Notes: generated from the letters alone by a model not told the origin. A DNA stretch of 56,260 nt from Corynebacterium sp. (GCF_022712195.1 NZ_JALAGY010000026.1:1-56260), one strand, 5' to 3'; shown: positions 22,714-30,021, numbered from the stretch's first letter. Numbers and translations: made by a program.

Positions 22714-23582
22714 GTATCGCGGCGGTCGCCTGGGCAACCAGGAAGGCCCCCAAGGACATCACACCCGGCCAACGCCTCGTGCTGATCTACCTCGCCGAAG
22801 CCGCCGGCGGTGACGACTCCGACTGGATCGGAGCGTGGCCCAGTGCGCAGACCATCGCGGATGCCTACGGGATGTCCCGACGCACTGTTATGCGCCATCT
22901 ACAGGCGCTCGAGGACCGGGGGATCATCCGCCGGGGCGATCAGCGGATGGTGGCGAGCTACCGACCAGACCGTCGTCCGATCGTCTGGGACATCGTTCCA
23001 ACTCCGTCCGAGTGGTCGGGGTGTCAAAATGTCACCCCGCAGAATGACGAACGGGGTGACACCACGGTCCGAACGGGGTGTCATGGCGGTCCGAACGGGG
23101 TGACACCACGGTCCGAACGGGGTGACACGGGTGTCACACAAACCACCCAAGAACCACCCGATGAACCATCCGTTAAACCAACCCCCTCAAGTCCCCCGCC
23201 GGGGGACCGGTTCGACGAGTTCTGGTCGCTGGTTCCCCGGAAGGCCGGGATCGGCAAGGCGCGCACCGCGTACCGCAATGCGGTGAAGCGCGCCGGCGAC
23301 GAGCAGACCGTCATCGACGGCATGCGCCGGTTCGCCAACGACCCGAACCTCCCGACCGAGAAGCGGTTCATCCCGCACCCGGCGACGTGGCTCAACGGCG
23401 ACCGGTGGGAGGACGAACCGCTGCCACCCCGACTGTCGACCCTCCCCGCGGAGAGCCGTCGTGTCGCGGGTACCCGCCCCGAGGACTGGGATCGGCTGTT
23501 CGACCAGCCGGACCAGCCAGCGCAGGGCGACTACATCGACGCGGAAGTCGTCACGGACCCATGGGCGGAGATCGAAGCATGA
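22710..23582 (+). CDS. Phage replication initiator with winged helix-turn-helix
   Basis: The 290-residue protein has an N-terminal winged helix (ITPGQRLVLIYLAEAAGG and TIADAYGMSRRTVMRHLQAL). A low-complexity linker is followed by a C-terminal domain beginning RFDEFWSLVPRKAGIGKART, typical of DnaA/DnaD-associated replisome organisers. The linker (about residues 113-145) is encoded by four 22-bp direct repeats. As in lambda gene O, the origin probably lies inside this gene. GGAGGAGG precedes ATG 22710. Confidence 0.8.
   Translation: MSIAAVAWATRKAPKDITPGQRLVLIYLAEAAGGDDSDWIGAWPSAQTIADAYGMSRRTVMRHLQALEDRGIIRRGDQRMVASYRPDRRPIVWDIVPTPSEWSGCQNVTPQNDERGDTTVRTGCHGGPNGVTPRSERGDTGVTQTTQEPPDEPSVKPTPSSPPPGDRFDEFWSLVPRKAGIGKARTAYRNAVKRAGDEQTVIDGMRRFANDPNLPTEKRFIPHPATWLNGDRWEDEPLPPRLSTLPAESRRVAGTRPEDWDRLFDQPDQPAQGDYIDAEVVTDPWAEIEA
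23018..23137. repeat. Origin-like iterons inside the initiator gene (4 x 22 bp)
   Basis: Four tandem 22-bp units, each starting CGAACGGGGTG, lie at 23048-23069, 23070-23091, 23092-23113 and 23114-23135. Units 1 and 3 are identical. They are flanked on the left by GGGGTGTC/GTCACCCC (23018-23025 and 23031-23038) and on the right by the perfect palindrome GTGACAC-GG-GTGTCAC (23122-23137). A less GC-rich stretch follows (23138-23200). Because 22 is not a multiple of 3, the repeats run through all frames, so selection acts on DNA rather than protein. Confidence 0.78.
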
Positions 23583-24127
23583 CACTCACACCGGAGAAGA
23601 TCGAGGTCGCGAAGAACGTCCTCGCGATGGGTAAGGCAATCGCACCTGACCGGTTCCCCGCCTTGAGCGCGGAGTCCGCCCGGGCGTGGGCCCTGGTCCT
23701 CGGCGACATCGCCGTCCCCGCGGATGTGTGGGACGAAGCGGTGTCCTGGTGGGCACTGAACGGGGTCGGCGATCGCATGGCGACTCCCCGGGAGCTGAAG
23801 GATGCGGCGTACCACGTGGTGAAGAACGTGTGGGAGGTCGACCCGGAGAAGAAGGTCGAGCTGGAACGGTCGCGCCGGGAGATCATCCGGCAGAAGGCGG
23901 CGCGGGGGTTGTTGCCGTTGTCGGCGGTGCCGCCGGTGGGGGATGACCCGCAGCTGGCGATCGAGCCGCGGAGTGACAGCACGGCGAGTCATTGGCGGGA
24001 GGTTCGTGCGGGTATCGCGCAGCGTGCGCGGGACCGTCGAATCGCAGAGCGGGAGGCCGCCGGTCGTGGCGAGCTTTTCGAGGACATGAACAAGCAACCC
24101 GGGGAGATCCCGGAGAACGGAAGTTAG
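23579..24127 (+). CDS. Probable replication accessory protein (helicase loader/inhibitor-like)
   Basis: The 182-residue protein has an N-terminal helical domain (KIEVAKNVLAMGKAIAPDRF, then VPADVWDEAVSWWALNGVGD and TPRELKDAAYHV) resembling the small domain of G39P-type helicase-loader inhibitors. The C-terminus is a long charged helix with RERDRR-like repeats. It is coupled to the initiator by ATGA and followed by SSB, so a replisome-assembly function is inferred. The resemblance is by pattern only. Confidence 0.6.
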   Translation: MTLTPEKIEVAKNVLAMGKAIAPDRFPALSAESARAWALVLGDIAVPADVWDEAVSWWALNGVGDRMATPRELKDAAYHVVKNVWEVDPEKKVELERSRREIIRQKAARGLLPLSAVPPVGDDPQLAIEPRSDSTASHWREVRAGIAQRARDRRIAEREAAGRGELFEDMNKQPGEIPENGS

Positions 24128-24129
24128 AC

Positions 24130-24591
24130 ATGGCACATTTCGCAGGAACAGTGACGCTGGGCAAGGATCCGGAGCTGAAGACCAGCCAGGACGGGCGGAC
24201 GACGTTCGCGAAGTTCGGTGGCGCCTGGTCGGAGTCGAGCAAGGACAGGCAGGGATCGTGGGTGCAGGGCCCCACGGTATGGCTGCTGGTGACCGTGTTC
24301 GGCCGGCAGGCGCAGAACCTCGTGCAGTCGGCACACAAGGGCGACCGGGTCGCCGTGGTCGGCCGGCTGAAGCCTGAGGCGTGGCAGTCAGACCACGGCG
24401 AGCAGACGGTGTTGGCCCTCGTGGCTGACAGCGTGACCCCTGATCTGACGTTCGCGTCGGCGCAGGTGGTGAAGAACCCGAAGCAGGGTGGCGGTGGCTA
24501 CGGCGGCGGCCAGCAGCAGGGCGGGGGAGACCCGTGGAACTCGGCGCCGGCGTCCAACGGCTTCGACGACGGCACCCCGCCTCCCTTCTGA
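24130..24591 (+). CDS. ssb: Single-stranded DNA-binding protein
   Basis: The 153-residue protein has an OB-fold (FAGTVTLGKDPELKTSQDG, then WLLVTVFGRQAQNLVQSAHK and VAVVGRLKPEAW). A Gly/Gln-rich linker follows, then the acidic tip DDGTPPPF that recruits partner proteins. It lies 3 bases after the replication accessory gene. It should coat single strands for both phage replication and Sak4-type annealing. The OB-fold and tail are intact. Confidence 0.93.
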   Translation: MAHFAGTVTLGKDPELKTSQDGRTTFAKFGGAWSESSKDRQGSWVQGPTVWLLVTVFGRQAQNLVQSAHKGDRVAVVGRLKPEAWQSDHGEQTVLALVADSVTPDLTFASAQVVKNPKQGGGGYGGGQQQGGGDPWNSAPASNGFDDGTPPPF

Positions 24592-24626
24592 CCGTCGTAT
24601 ACCCCCAACCCCTACCAGTACCCACC

Positions 24627-24669
24627 AAACCCCGTTCAGACGCTCCACGGCGCTCCTGGGCGGGGTTTT
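24627..24669 (+). terminator. Intrinsic terminator after ssb
   Basis: AAACCCCG (24627-24634) and CGGGGTTTT (24661-24669) form an 8-bp stem ending in a T-run, with a smaller inner hairpin (CGCTCCACGGCG). It separates the replication operon from the next gene group, whose first start codon is at 24701. Confidence 0.72.
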
Positions 24670-24700
24670 GACCTACCTACAGCAAGGAGGACACCACACC

Positions 24701-25498
24701 ATGACCACCTGCACCCGCCCACGATGCGACCGCACCGCCAGACACGGACACCCACTCTGCGAAACACACCTCTACGCAGCCGGCATCTACCAACCCCGCG
24801 TACCCATCGCCCCGATCCGAGCCCACCTCACCCGCTGCGTCGAGGAAGGAGCCACCCTCACCGGAATCGCCACCGGCACCGGTATTGGCACCGGCACCGT
24901 CATGCAGATCATGGGCCACTACGACCGCGACCAAGGCCACGTCTCACACCGCACCGCCCGCAGACTGATGCGAGCAACGGGGGACATGGCCGGACACGTC
25001 CCATCGTGGCCGTACACCCGCCGGGTCCGGGCCATGCGCGCTGGAGGGCACAGCAACCTGGATATCGCGACATCGACGGGACTGTCGGTCTGCTGCATCG
25101 CTGGCCTCGCCGCCGGCGAATACGACCGACTCCGCACCGACACCGCGGACACCATCCGGGCCAGCTTCGACCGCCTGTCCACCGAGACACGCACGAGCAT
25201 CGACCAACGCACACTCGCCCACGGGTGGGGCCCGCCGATGCTGTGGGACGACATCGACGACCCGGACGAGTCACACCAGGCACCGACCGGCCGTGTGCAC
25301 GTGTCCGGGCCGGTACTCGCCGCCATCGGCGTACTGGACACTGCCTACGGCCGCCCGGGCGCGGAGAAAGCCACAGGCGTGTCACAGTCCCTGCTGCGCC
25401 ACTTCGTCGCGGGCAGTCGCCTGTACACCTCACCGGACACCGCGAGGGCGATCCTCCGCGCCGCTGGCCGCATCCAGCGTCAGGCGGTGGCAGCATGA
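24701..25498 (+). CDS. Putative zinc-binding, helix-turn-helix phage protein
   Basis: The 265-residue protein has an N-terminal cysteine/histidine cluster (CTRPRCDRTARHGHPLC) that may bind zinc. Two helix-turn-helix-like stretches follow (MRAGGHSNLDIATSTGLSV and ATGTGIGTGTVMQIM), as does a third near the C-terminus (EKATGVSQSLLRHFV). AAGGAGG precedes ATG 24701. It heads the group that includes the WhiB-like protein and RusA, so a regulator of middle/late genes is plausible. Not recognised as a named family. Confidence 0.65.
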   Translation: MTTCTRPRCDRTARHGHPLCETHLYAAGIYQPRVPIAPIRAHLTRCVEEGATLTGIATGTGIGTGTVMQIMGHYDRDQGHVSHRTARRLMRATGDMAGHVPSWPYTRRVRAMRAGGHSNLDIATSTGLSVCCIAGLAAGEYDRLRTDTADTIRASFDRLSTETRTSIDQRTLAHGWGPPMLWDDIDDPDESHQAPTGRVHVSGPVLAAIGVLDTAYGRPGAEKATGVSQSLLRHFVAGSRLYTSPDTARAILRAAGRIQRQAVAA

Positions 25499-26019
25499 CC
25501 GCCCCCACCCTCACGCCCTGCAAGTACGGGCACGACGCCGCCGACCGGTACAAGCTGGCGGGCGGGCACCTGCGCTGCCGGGAGTGCGACCGCATCAGCC
25601 GGCTACCGTCCCGACGCCGGGCACGCATCCGGGCGGGGCAGGAGAAGGGGCGGGCCGAGTGGCTGCCCCGAGCCGCGTGCCAGACCGCGGACCCGGACGC
25701 TTTCGACATCGGCATGAACGTCAGCAGCGGCACCCCATCGGCCCGCCGCATCGACGGTGTGTGGGACCAGGGCGTCATCTGCGAGTCGTGCCCGGTGGTG
25801 CGGGAGTGCGCCGCCGACGCGATCACCATGGGCGACATCGGTGTGGTGCGTGGCGGGGTGCCGGTCGCCGCGCATTGTGATCTGGCGTGGCGCCGCCTGG
25901 AGAACGCCGCTCTGACCGCGATGTCCAGGTCGGAGAATCCGGTGGAGACGCGGCGTGTGTGGCGTGAAGCGTGGCACCGCACGGCCCGGAAACGCCGCGC
26001 CGCGAAAAAGGCGCCCTGA
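25495..26019 (+). CDS. WhiB-like iron-sulfur regulator with extra N-terminal Zn-knuckle
   Basis: The 174-residue protein has the WhiB cysteine set C62, C96, C99 and C105 (CESCPVVREC) and the GVVRGGV turn in place of the usual G-W-G motif, marking a Wbl protein. Upstream, C9/H13 and C28/C31 (CKYGHD and CREC) form a second metal site not found in chromosomal WhiB proteins. The C-terminal 45 residues are strongly basic (RKRRAAKK), suited to DNA. Phage Wbl proteins such as WhiB of TM4 act on host promoters, so a similar role is inferred. Confidence 0.85.
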   Translation: MTAPTLTPCKYGHDAADRYKLAGGHLRCRECDRISRLPSRRRARIRAGQEKGRAEWLPRAACQTADPDAFDIGMNVSSGTPSARRIDGVWDQGVICESCPVVRECAADAITMGDIGVVRGGVPVAAHCDLAWRRLENAALTAMSRSENPVETRRVWREAWHRTARKRRAAKKAP

Positions 26020-26300
26020 TGTTCCGGATGCAGCGCCGCGCCCTGCTCACCCTCGCCGACACCGGCGCCTGCCAACTATGGCACGCCCAGGCTTTCGTCG
26101 ACGACGGCTACGCCCTGCCCGCCTGCCACGACCGTGGCCCGCACACCTGCACTGGTGACACGTGCGACGGGTGGTGGCGGTGGTTGCTCACCGATCACGG
26201 GCGCCACATGGTGTGGCTGCTGCGGGCCATCGGTGACGAGCTGCGCCTGGACGAGGCACCACCCCTGACCCAACTCGAGATACCGGGAGTAGCCGCATGA
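26019..26300 (+). CDS. Small Trp/Cys-rich hypothetical protein
   Basis: The 93-residue protein has a central CHDRGPHTCTGDTCDGWW cluster (three cysteines and two histidines) that could hold a metal, then DHGRHMVWLLRAIGDELRLD. It abuts the WhiB-like gene (TGATG) and overlaps RusA by four bases. No family recognised. Confidence 0.6.
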   Translation: MFRMQRRALLTLADTGACQLWHAQAFVDDGYALPACHDRGPHTCTGDTCDGWWRWLLTDHGRHMVWLLRAIGDELRLDEAPPLTQLEIPGVAA

Positions 26301-26671
26301 CGACCTGGACGATGCCCCTGTCCTACGACAAGCCCCCGTTGACGCTGAACCAGCGCGGTCACTGGGCGAAGACGGACCAGCACCGCAAGGCCCTACGCAA
26401 CGAGGCGATGCTCCGTGCCCGTGCGCTCGACATTCCGGTCAGCCTGCCGCACATCGTCACCCGCCTGCACTACCTCCCACCGGACCGCCGGCGCCGTGAC
26501 GAGGACAACCTCATCGCCACCGCGAAGCCCCTGTGGGACGGCCTGGTCGACGCCGGGATCGTCCCGGACGACACCAGCGACTACATGACCAAGCTCATGC
26601 CGAAGATTCACCCGCCCACCCCGGAGGGGCCGGCCCTCTGGCTCACCATCACGATCGGAGACCCACCATGA
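26297..26671 (+). CDS. RusA-like Holliday-junction resolvase
   Basis: The 124-residue protein has the RusA pattern: LTLNQRGHWAKTDQHRKALR, then RRDEDNLIATAKPLWDGLVD and AGIVPDD. Acidic residues D68, D70 and D91/D92 match the positions of the RusA catalytic triad (D70, D72, D91 in E. coli). RusA cuts four-way junctions symmetrically, useful before packaging. Length is standard for the family. Confidence 0.85.
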   Translation: MTTWTMPLSYDKPPLTLNQRGHWAKTDQHRKALRNEAMLRARALDIPVSLPHIVTRLHYLPPDRRRRDEDNLIATAKPLWDGLVDAGIVPDDTSDYMTKLMPKIHPPTPEGPALWLTITIGDPP

Positions 26672-26874
26672 CCCGCCACACTGTGTGCGATGTTGTCCCG
26701 TCCGGCCGGCCCGACCCCCGCGACCCGTACCGGGAAGGGGAGGTGCGCATGCCACACCCGAGGTGTGCGGCGTGCCGGGAGTGGGCCGAAACCCACGGCG
26801 CCGACTGGGACGCCGCCGCCGAGTTCTACGACCTGACCCTCGACCACGACGGCGAATGGGTCGACGCCGCATGA
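26668..26874 (+). CDS. Small CxxC hypothetical protein
   Basis: The 68-residue protein has one CAAC pair (HPRCAACREWAETHG) and an acidic C-terminus (LTLDHDGEWVDAA). ATG 26668 overlaps the RusA stop. It is likely a small early/middle gene. The cysteine pair and the upstream Cys/His residues hint at a zinc ribbon. Confidence 0.5.
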   Translation: MTRHTVCDVVPSGRPDPRDPYREGEVRMPHPRCAACREWAETHGADWDAAAEFYDLTLDHDGEWVDAA

Positions 26875-27023
26875 CCCGGTTCCGACCCCACCCCATACGC
26901 CGACCACGCACGTGGTTTCACCGCGCCTTCGGCCGCGCCAGGGGTGTGAGGTCGAGGTCCCGGACCCGCACCGGCACCGTCGGCCAGGACACCCCGTCGT
27001 CCTCGACCGTGCCGTCGTACTGA
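26871..27023 (+). CDS. Short basic peptide gene
   Basis: The 50-residue, strongly basic product begins MTRFRPHPIRRPRTWFHRAF and then has a RSRSRTRTGTV stretch. It overlaps the previous gene by four bases (ATGA). Its compositional bias makes it less certain than its neighbours. The reading frame stays open beyond the stop (see 27066-27170). Confidence 0.4.
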   Translation: MTRFRPHPIRRPRTWFHRAFGRARGVRSRSRTRTGTVGQDTPSSSTVPSY

Positions 27024-27065
27024 CCGCACTCCCAGACCCGCCGGCTACGCCGCCCCTCGCCGCCG

Positions 27066-27170
27066 GTGCGCATCGGGCGGCCCTACGCCCACGACCGTCT
27101 CGTCCGCCGACTCATCGGAGAACTCGAGGAGGTAGGTTCGCCACCCAAGTCACTAGAAGGTCACAATTAG
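27066..27170 (+). CDS. Possible 34-residue peptide in the same frame as the preceding ORF
   Basis: GTG 27066 opens VRIGRPYAHDRLVRRLIGEL and ends SLEGHN. It is in frame with the 50-residue gene before it, separated by a single TGA (27021-27023) and 14 open codons. The composition looks protein-like, so it may be the broken end of a longer gene or a separate small gene. No good Shine-Dalgarno is seen. Low confidence. Confidence 0.3.
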   Translation: MRIGRPYAHDRLVRRLIGELEEVGSPPKSLEGHN

Positions 27171-27191
27171 GACACAAAACCAGAACAAGCG

Positions 27192-27220
27192 AGCGCAACG
27201 CCAGCCACAATCCATATACT
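27192..27220 (+). promoter_or_regulatory. Promoter for the CsbD-LapA-GlsB cargo cassette
   Basis: A strong -10 TATACT (27215-27220) lies in a locally A+T-richer stretch 40 bases before the csbD-like start. The -35 position (27192-27197) is weak. This is the clearest -10 in the neighbourhood and suggests the cassette is transcribed on its own, possibly during lysogeny. Confidence 0.45.
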
Positions 27221-27260
27221 CAGTTAGGCATCCATGCTTCCAACAAGAAAGGTCAACACC

Positions 27261-27458
27261 ATGGGTCTCGACGACAAGATCAAGAACGCCGCAGAAGACG
27301 CCACCGGAAAGGCCAAGGAGGCCGCCGGCGACGCCACCAACAACGACCAGCTTAAGGGCGAAGGCAAGACCGACCAGGCCAAGGCCAGCGTCAAAGACGC
27401 CGCCGAGAACGCCAAGGACAAGATCTCCGAAGGCATCAACAAGATCACCGGAAACTAA
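27261..27458 (+). CDS. CsbD-family stress protein
   Basis: The 65-residue, highly charged helical protein has the CsbD pattern MGLDDKIKNAAEDATGKAKE, NNDQLKGEGKTDQAKA and DKISEG. CsbD-like proteins are general-stress (SigB-type) proteins of unknown mechanism. AGAAAGG precedes ATG 27261. It is the first of three stress or envelope genes that are not part of any phage structural or replication function, so it is probably cargo. All three are close together and co-oriented. Confidence 0.88.
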   Translation: MGLDDKIKNAAEDATGKAKEAAGDATNNDQLKGEGKTDQAKASVKDAAENAKDKISEGINKITGN

Positions 27459-27476
27459 CCGACACTGGGGGCTACG

Positions 27477-27740
27477 ATGGCGAAAACAGACAGCACCACC
27501 CCAGCCACGACACGGCAGCGATCGTCCGTCGGACTCGTTGCCACAACCGCGATCGTCGTCGTCGTGGCCATCGCCCTGATCATCCTCATCGGGCAAAATA
27601 CCGACCAGGTCGACATCGGTTTCCTCGGATGGGAGTTCGCATTCCCCCTTTCCATCGGACTCGTTGTCGCCGCGGTCGGCGGAGCAGTATTCGCTTTCGC
27701 ACTGTCCGGCCTCATCGCCCTACGACGCAGGAAGCGCTAA
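27477..27740 (+). CDS. LapA-domain (DUF1049) membrane protein
   Basis: The 87-residue protein has two transmembrane helices separated by a short IGQNTDQVDIGFLGWEFAFP loop. This is the LapA (DUF1049) signature, including the N-x-D-Q-V-D-I and W segments, and the protein ends with a basic LRRRKR. In proteobacteria LapA/LapB control LPS synthesis; in Gram-positives such proteins are stress-associated membrane proteins of unknown role. It lies 18 bases after csbD. Confidence 0.82.
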   Translation: MAKTDSTTPATTRQRSSVGLVATTAIVVVVAIALIILIGQNTDQVDIGFLGWEFAFPLSIGLVVAAVGGAVFAFALSGLIALRRRKR

Positions 27741-27777
27741 CCCTCTCCAACCTCACCTCCCCAAGAAAGGGAATATC

Positions 27778-28077
27778 GTGGATTCGAACACCGTAATCCT
27801 CGCCGCAGAGTCGGCCCCGCCACTCGGCTTCATCGGCTGGATCATCGTCGGCGGTCTCGCCGGCTGGATCGGCTCGAAGATCATGGGCACCGACGCGTCC
27901 ATGGGGATCATCCTCAACATCGTCGTCGGCGTTGTCGGCGGCTTCCTCGGCGGATGGCTTCTGACCCTGTTTGGCGTGGACGTCGCAGGAGGGGGCATAA
28001 TCTTCAGCTTCATCACCTGCCTGATCGGTGCGGTGATCCTGCTGTGGATCGTCGGCCTTGTAACCAGACGAAAGTAG
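27778..28077 (+). CDS. GlsB/YeaQ/YmgE family stress-response membrane protein
   Basis: The 99-residue, three-helix protein has the GlsB/YeaQ pattern GFIGWIIVGGLAGWIGSKIM, GIILNIVVGVVGGFLGGWLL and IGAVILLWIVGLVTRRK. AAGAAAGGGAATATC precedes GTG 27778, chosen over upstream in-frame starts because those run through the previous gene. The family is induced by general stress and acid. It closes the cargo cassette before a strong terminator. Confidence 0.88.
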   Translation: MDSNTVILAAESAPPLGFIGWIIVGGLAGWIGSKIMGTDASMGIILNIVVGVVGGFLGGWLLTLFGVDVAGGGIIFSFITCLIGAVILLWIVGLVTRRK

Positions 28078-28108
28078 CTAGGCAAGGAGCATCACCTGCC
28101 CCAGTCAG

Positions 28109-28153
28109 AACCCCCGTGCCAGGTCAGTAGTTACAGCCTGAGACGGGGGTTTT
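28109..28153 (+). terminator. Terminator closing the stress cassette
   Basis: AACCCCCGT (28109-28117) and ACGGGGGTT (28143-28151) pair over 9 bp and are followed by a short T-run. It ends the CsbD-LapA-GlsB unit and isolates it from the next gene. Confidence 0.78.
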
Positions 28154-28250
28154 CGCATGCAGCAAGAATTCCCTGACGACCGCGACAGACGACATCCTCA
28201 CCACCCGAAACCCCGCCACCGTGCGGGGTTCTTCCATTTAGGAGCTCAGA

Positions 28251-28889
28251 ATGACCGACGAAGAGCTGCACTGCATCCTCACCGACCTGACCACCCACCT
28301 CACCCAGATGCGCGACGACCGCCGCACCTCCGGACTCAACGCACCATCAGGATCCGGCAACGGAGGCAAAGCACCCACCGGCGGCCGCCCGAAACTCCCA
28401 TGCAGCACGGACCTTCTCAACTGGGAGACCGAACTCCACTTCGAACTGTCCGAACCGGCAGAGGAACTCCACTCCGACTACCCCGGGCAGTGCTGGCCCA
28501 CCCCACGCCAGGACCCCACCCGCGGCGACGACAGCGTCGCCTGGGCCCAATGGCTCAACCACCCACGCCACCGCCCCCTCATTCTGCAGAAGGACTGGGA
28601 CCTCCCGCAGTGGCTTCAGGAGAAAGAGTCGGAGCTGCGGCACATGCTGCACCCCACCGACCCCGCACCCCTCGCGCAGAAGCCAGTGGGGGAGCGAGAC
28701 CACTACGCCACCGCCGCCCGCACTGCCGCGCTCCTGCGACAGATGGGCTTCACCGTCGACCGCAAGCAGGTGTCCTACTGGGAAACGTCCGGGAGGCTTG
28801 CTGGCTACCTCGAGGACGGCGACACCGTCTACAGCCTCGTCGAGGCGCAGGCCGTCGCCGCCGAGTACCGCGACGGCAGAACTGTCTAG
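28251..28889 (+). CDS. Hypothetical protein with C-terminal MerR-like helix-turn-helix
   Basis: The 212-residue protein has an N-terminal half (MTDEELHCILTDLTTHLTQM) that is helical and polar, with a Gly/Ser-rich linker. The last 60 residues form a winged-helix-like domain (TAALLRQMGFTVDRKQVSYW, then GDTVYSLVEAQAVAAEYRDG). It resembles late-gene regulators located before the terminase in actinophages, but this is inferred from position. Terminators flank it on both sides. Confidence 0.62.
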   Translation: MTDEELHCILTDLTTHLTQMRDDRRTSGLNAPSGSGNGGKAPTGGRPKLPCSTDLLNWETELHFELSEPAEELHSDYPGQCWPTPRQDPTRGDDSVAWAQWLNHPRHRPLILQKDWDLPQWLQEKESELRHMLHPTDPAPLAQKPVGERDHYATAARTAALLRQMGFTVDRKQVSYWETSGRLAGYLEDGDTVYSLVEAQAVAAEYRDGRTV

Positions 28890-28932
28890 ACGAATTCGCC
28901 GCCTCGCTGATATGATCGAAGCAGCGCTAGTA

Positions 28933-28973
28933 GCCCCGTCGATCGGTCCCGTGCGGACCGGTCGCCGGGGTTT
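28933..28973 (+). terminator. Terminator after the hypothetical regulator
   Basis: GCCCCG and CGGGGTTT enclose an inner stem (CGGTCC/GGACCG), giving a two-part hairpin followed by TTTA. It isolates the upstream gene from the packaging region. Confidence 0.55.
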
Positions 28974-29063
28974 ACTCATGCGCGAGGGGAGTGTGGTGTT
29001 CCCCTGTGGTGTTGTGGGCACCGGGCGACGCGTCGAGCCAACTGCTCCGCCGCCCGGTGCAAG

Positions 29064-29098
29064 GCCCCCCCACGGCGTGGTCATGCCGCGGGGGCCGG
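29064..29098 (-). terminator. GC-rich hairpin after the leftward acidic gene
   Basis: On the minus strand GGCCCCCGCGGC and GCCGTGGGGGGGCC form an imperfect stem around CATGACCAC, followed by TTGCACC. It lies 12 bases past the stop of the leftward gene. Together with the hairpin at 28933-28973 it separates convergent units. Confidence 0.45.
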
Positions 29099-29110
29099 CG
29101 CGCCCGGGGA

Positions 29111-29599
29111 CTACTCCTGCACCGGGATGTCCGCCACCCCGACGACGTGGAAGTCCTGGTCCACGAGGCTCTTACTCTTCAGCGAGATGTGACCCGACTT
29201 CATGCACCGCATGATGTCCGCGAACGAAACGTCGTGACACTTGAACTCCACGACGTCCACATCCTCACCATCGACCAGCCCGCCCGGCTCGGCCCGGTGA
29301 TCAGGAAGAGTCTCACGATCGACGGCATACACGTACACCGAGTCGTACCCGCCATCCTCATCTACACGCCGGCCATGCTCGGGGAACACGTTGATACCCA
29401 CGATGTCCCACCGGTCGCGTTCCAGACCCAGTACCTCATGCAGGAACGGGGTCGTGTTCGTGATGTCCTTCTCCAACTGCACCGTGCCCTGCCAGTCATC
29501 GAAGTGCGACGGGTCCGGACGATCCATCGGGAACGGCTCCGTCACCCGGATCTGCTCACCCCACACATACTCAGTCACACGATCGTCATCACTCGTCAT
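29111..29599 (-). CDS. Acidic hypothetical protein, isolated leftward gene
   Basis: The 162-residue protein is the only leftward gene between the lysogeny block and the right end. It is acidic (roughly two Asp/Glu for every Lys/Arg), with a Trp/Tyr-rich middle and a C-terminus FKCHDVSFADIMRCMKSGHI. It is flanked by terminator-like hairpins and by the HNH-terminase block. Such inverted, self-contained genes are typical morons expressed from lysogens. No known family is recognised; an anti-defence or DNA-mimic role would be speculation. Confidence 0.62.
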   Translation of the reverse strand: MTSDDDRVTEYVWGEQIRVTEPFPMDRPDPSHFDDWQGTVQLEKDITNTTPFLHEVLGLERDRWDIVGINVFPEHGRRVDEDGGYDSVYVYAVDRETLPDHRAEPGGLVDGEDVDVVEFKCHDVSFADIMRCMKSGHISLKSKSLVDQDFHVVGVADIPVQE

Positions 29600-29691
29600 A
29601 GTGAGCTCCTCACAGTAGTGGTAACCCCGACTCGTTTCGCCGGGGAAGCCAGCGTATCCGCCCCCACGGACAAGGACGGTGAAACTCGACA

Positions 29692-30021
29692 GTGCATTCG
29701 AAAACGACCACCGAACGCGGATACGGATGGCGCCACCAACAAACCCGCCAGCGACTCCTCTCCGCCCACAAAGACGGCACCCCCTGCACCTGGTGCGGAC
29801 AACCCATGCACCGCGACCCGAAGAACAACTTCGACCACGCCCCCCTCGAAGCCGACCACACCAACGCCCTCAAACACCACGGACCCAACGACGCCGACCG
29901 GCTCCTCCACCGACGCTGCAACCGCCAACGCCTCGACGGCCGCGACGACCGCCGCCCCAACGGGCCAGAGACCGGCCCCGACTCCGGACGGCCCCGGTTC
30001 GACTGGACTGGGATATGTTAG
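29692..30021 (+). CDS. HNH endonuclease adjacent to terminase
   Basis: The 109-residue protein has RGYGWRHQQTRQRLLSAHKD, the zinc-binding pair CTWC (Cys32, Cys35), then LEADHTNALKHHG and HRRCNRQR. This is the layout of HNH proteins that sit next to terminase in HK97-like phages and cooperate in DNA packaging and cos cleavage. The start is GTG 29692. It lies 136 bases before terS across a gap with an inverted repeat. Confidence 0.85.
   Translation: MHSKTTTERGYGWRHQQTRQRLLSAHKDGTPCTWCGQPMHRDPKNNFDHAPLEADHTNALKHHGPNDADRLLHRRCNRQRLDGRDDRRPNGPETGPDSGRPRFDWTGIC

Noticed and set aside
23048..23135. CRISPR array
   Set aside because: Four contiguous 22-bp units without spacers, inside a coding gene; these are iterons.
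28978..29214. Rightward ORFs around 28798-29214 and 28991-30031
   Set aside because: They cross the terminators and the acidic leftward gene and have biased Arg/Pro/Thr composition; no start signals.
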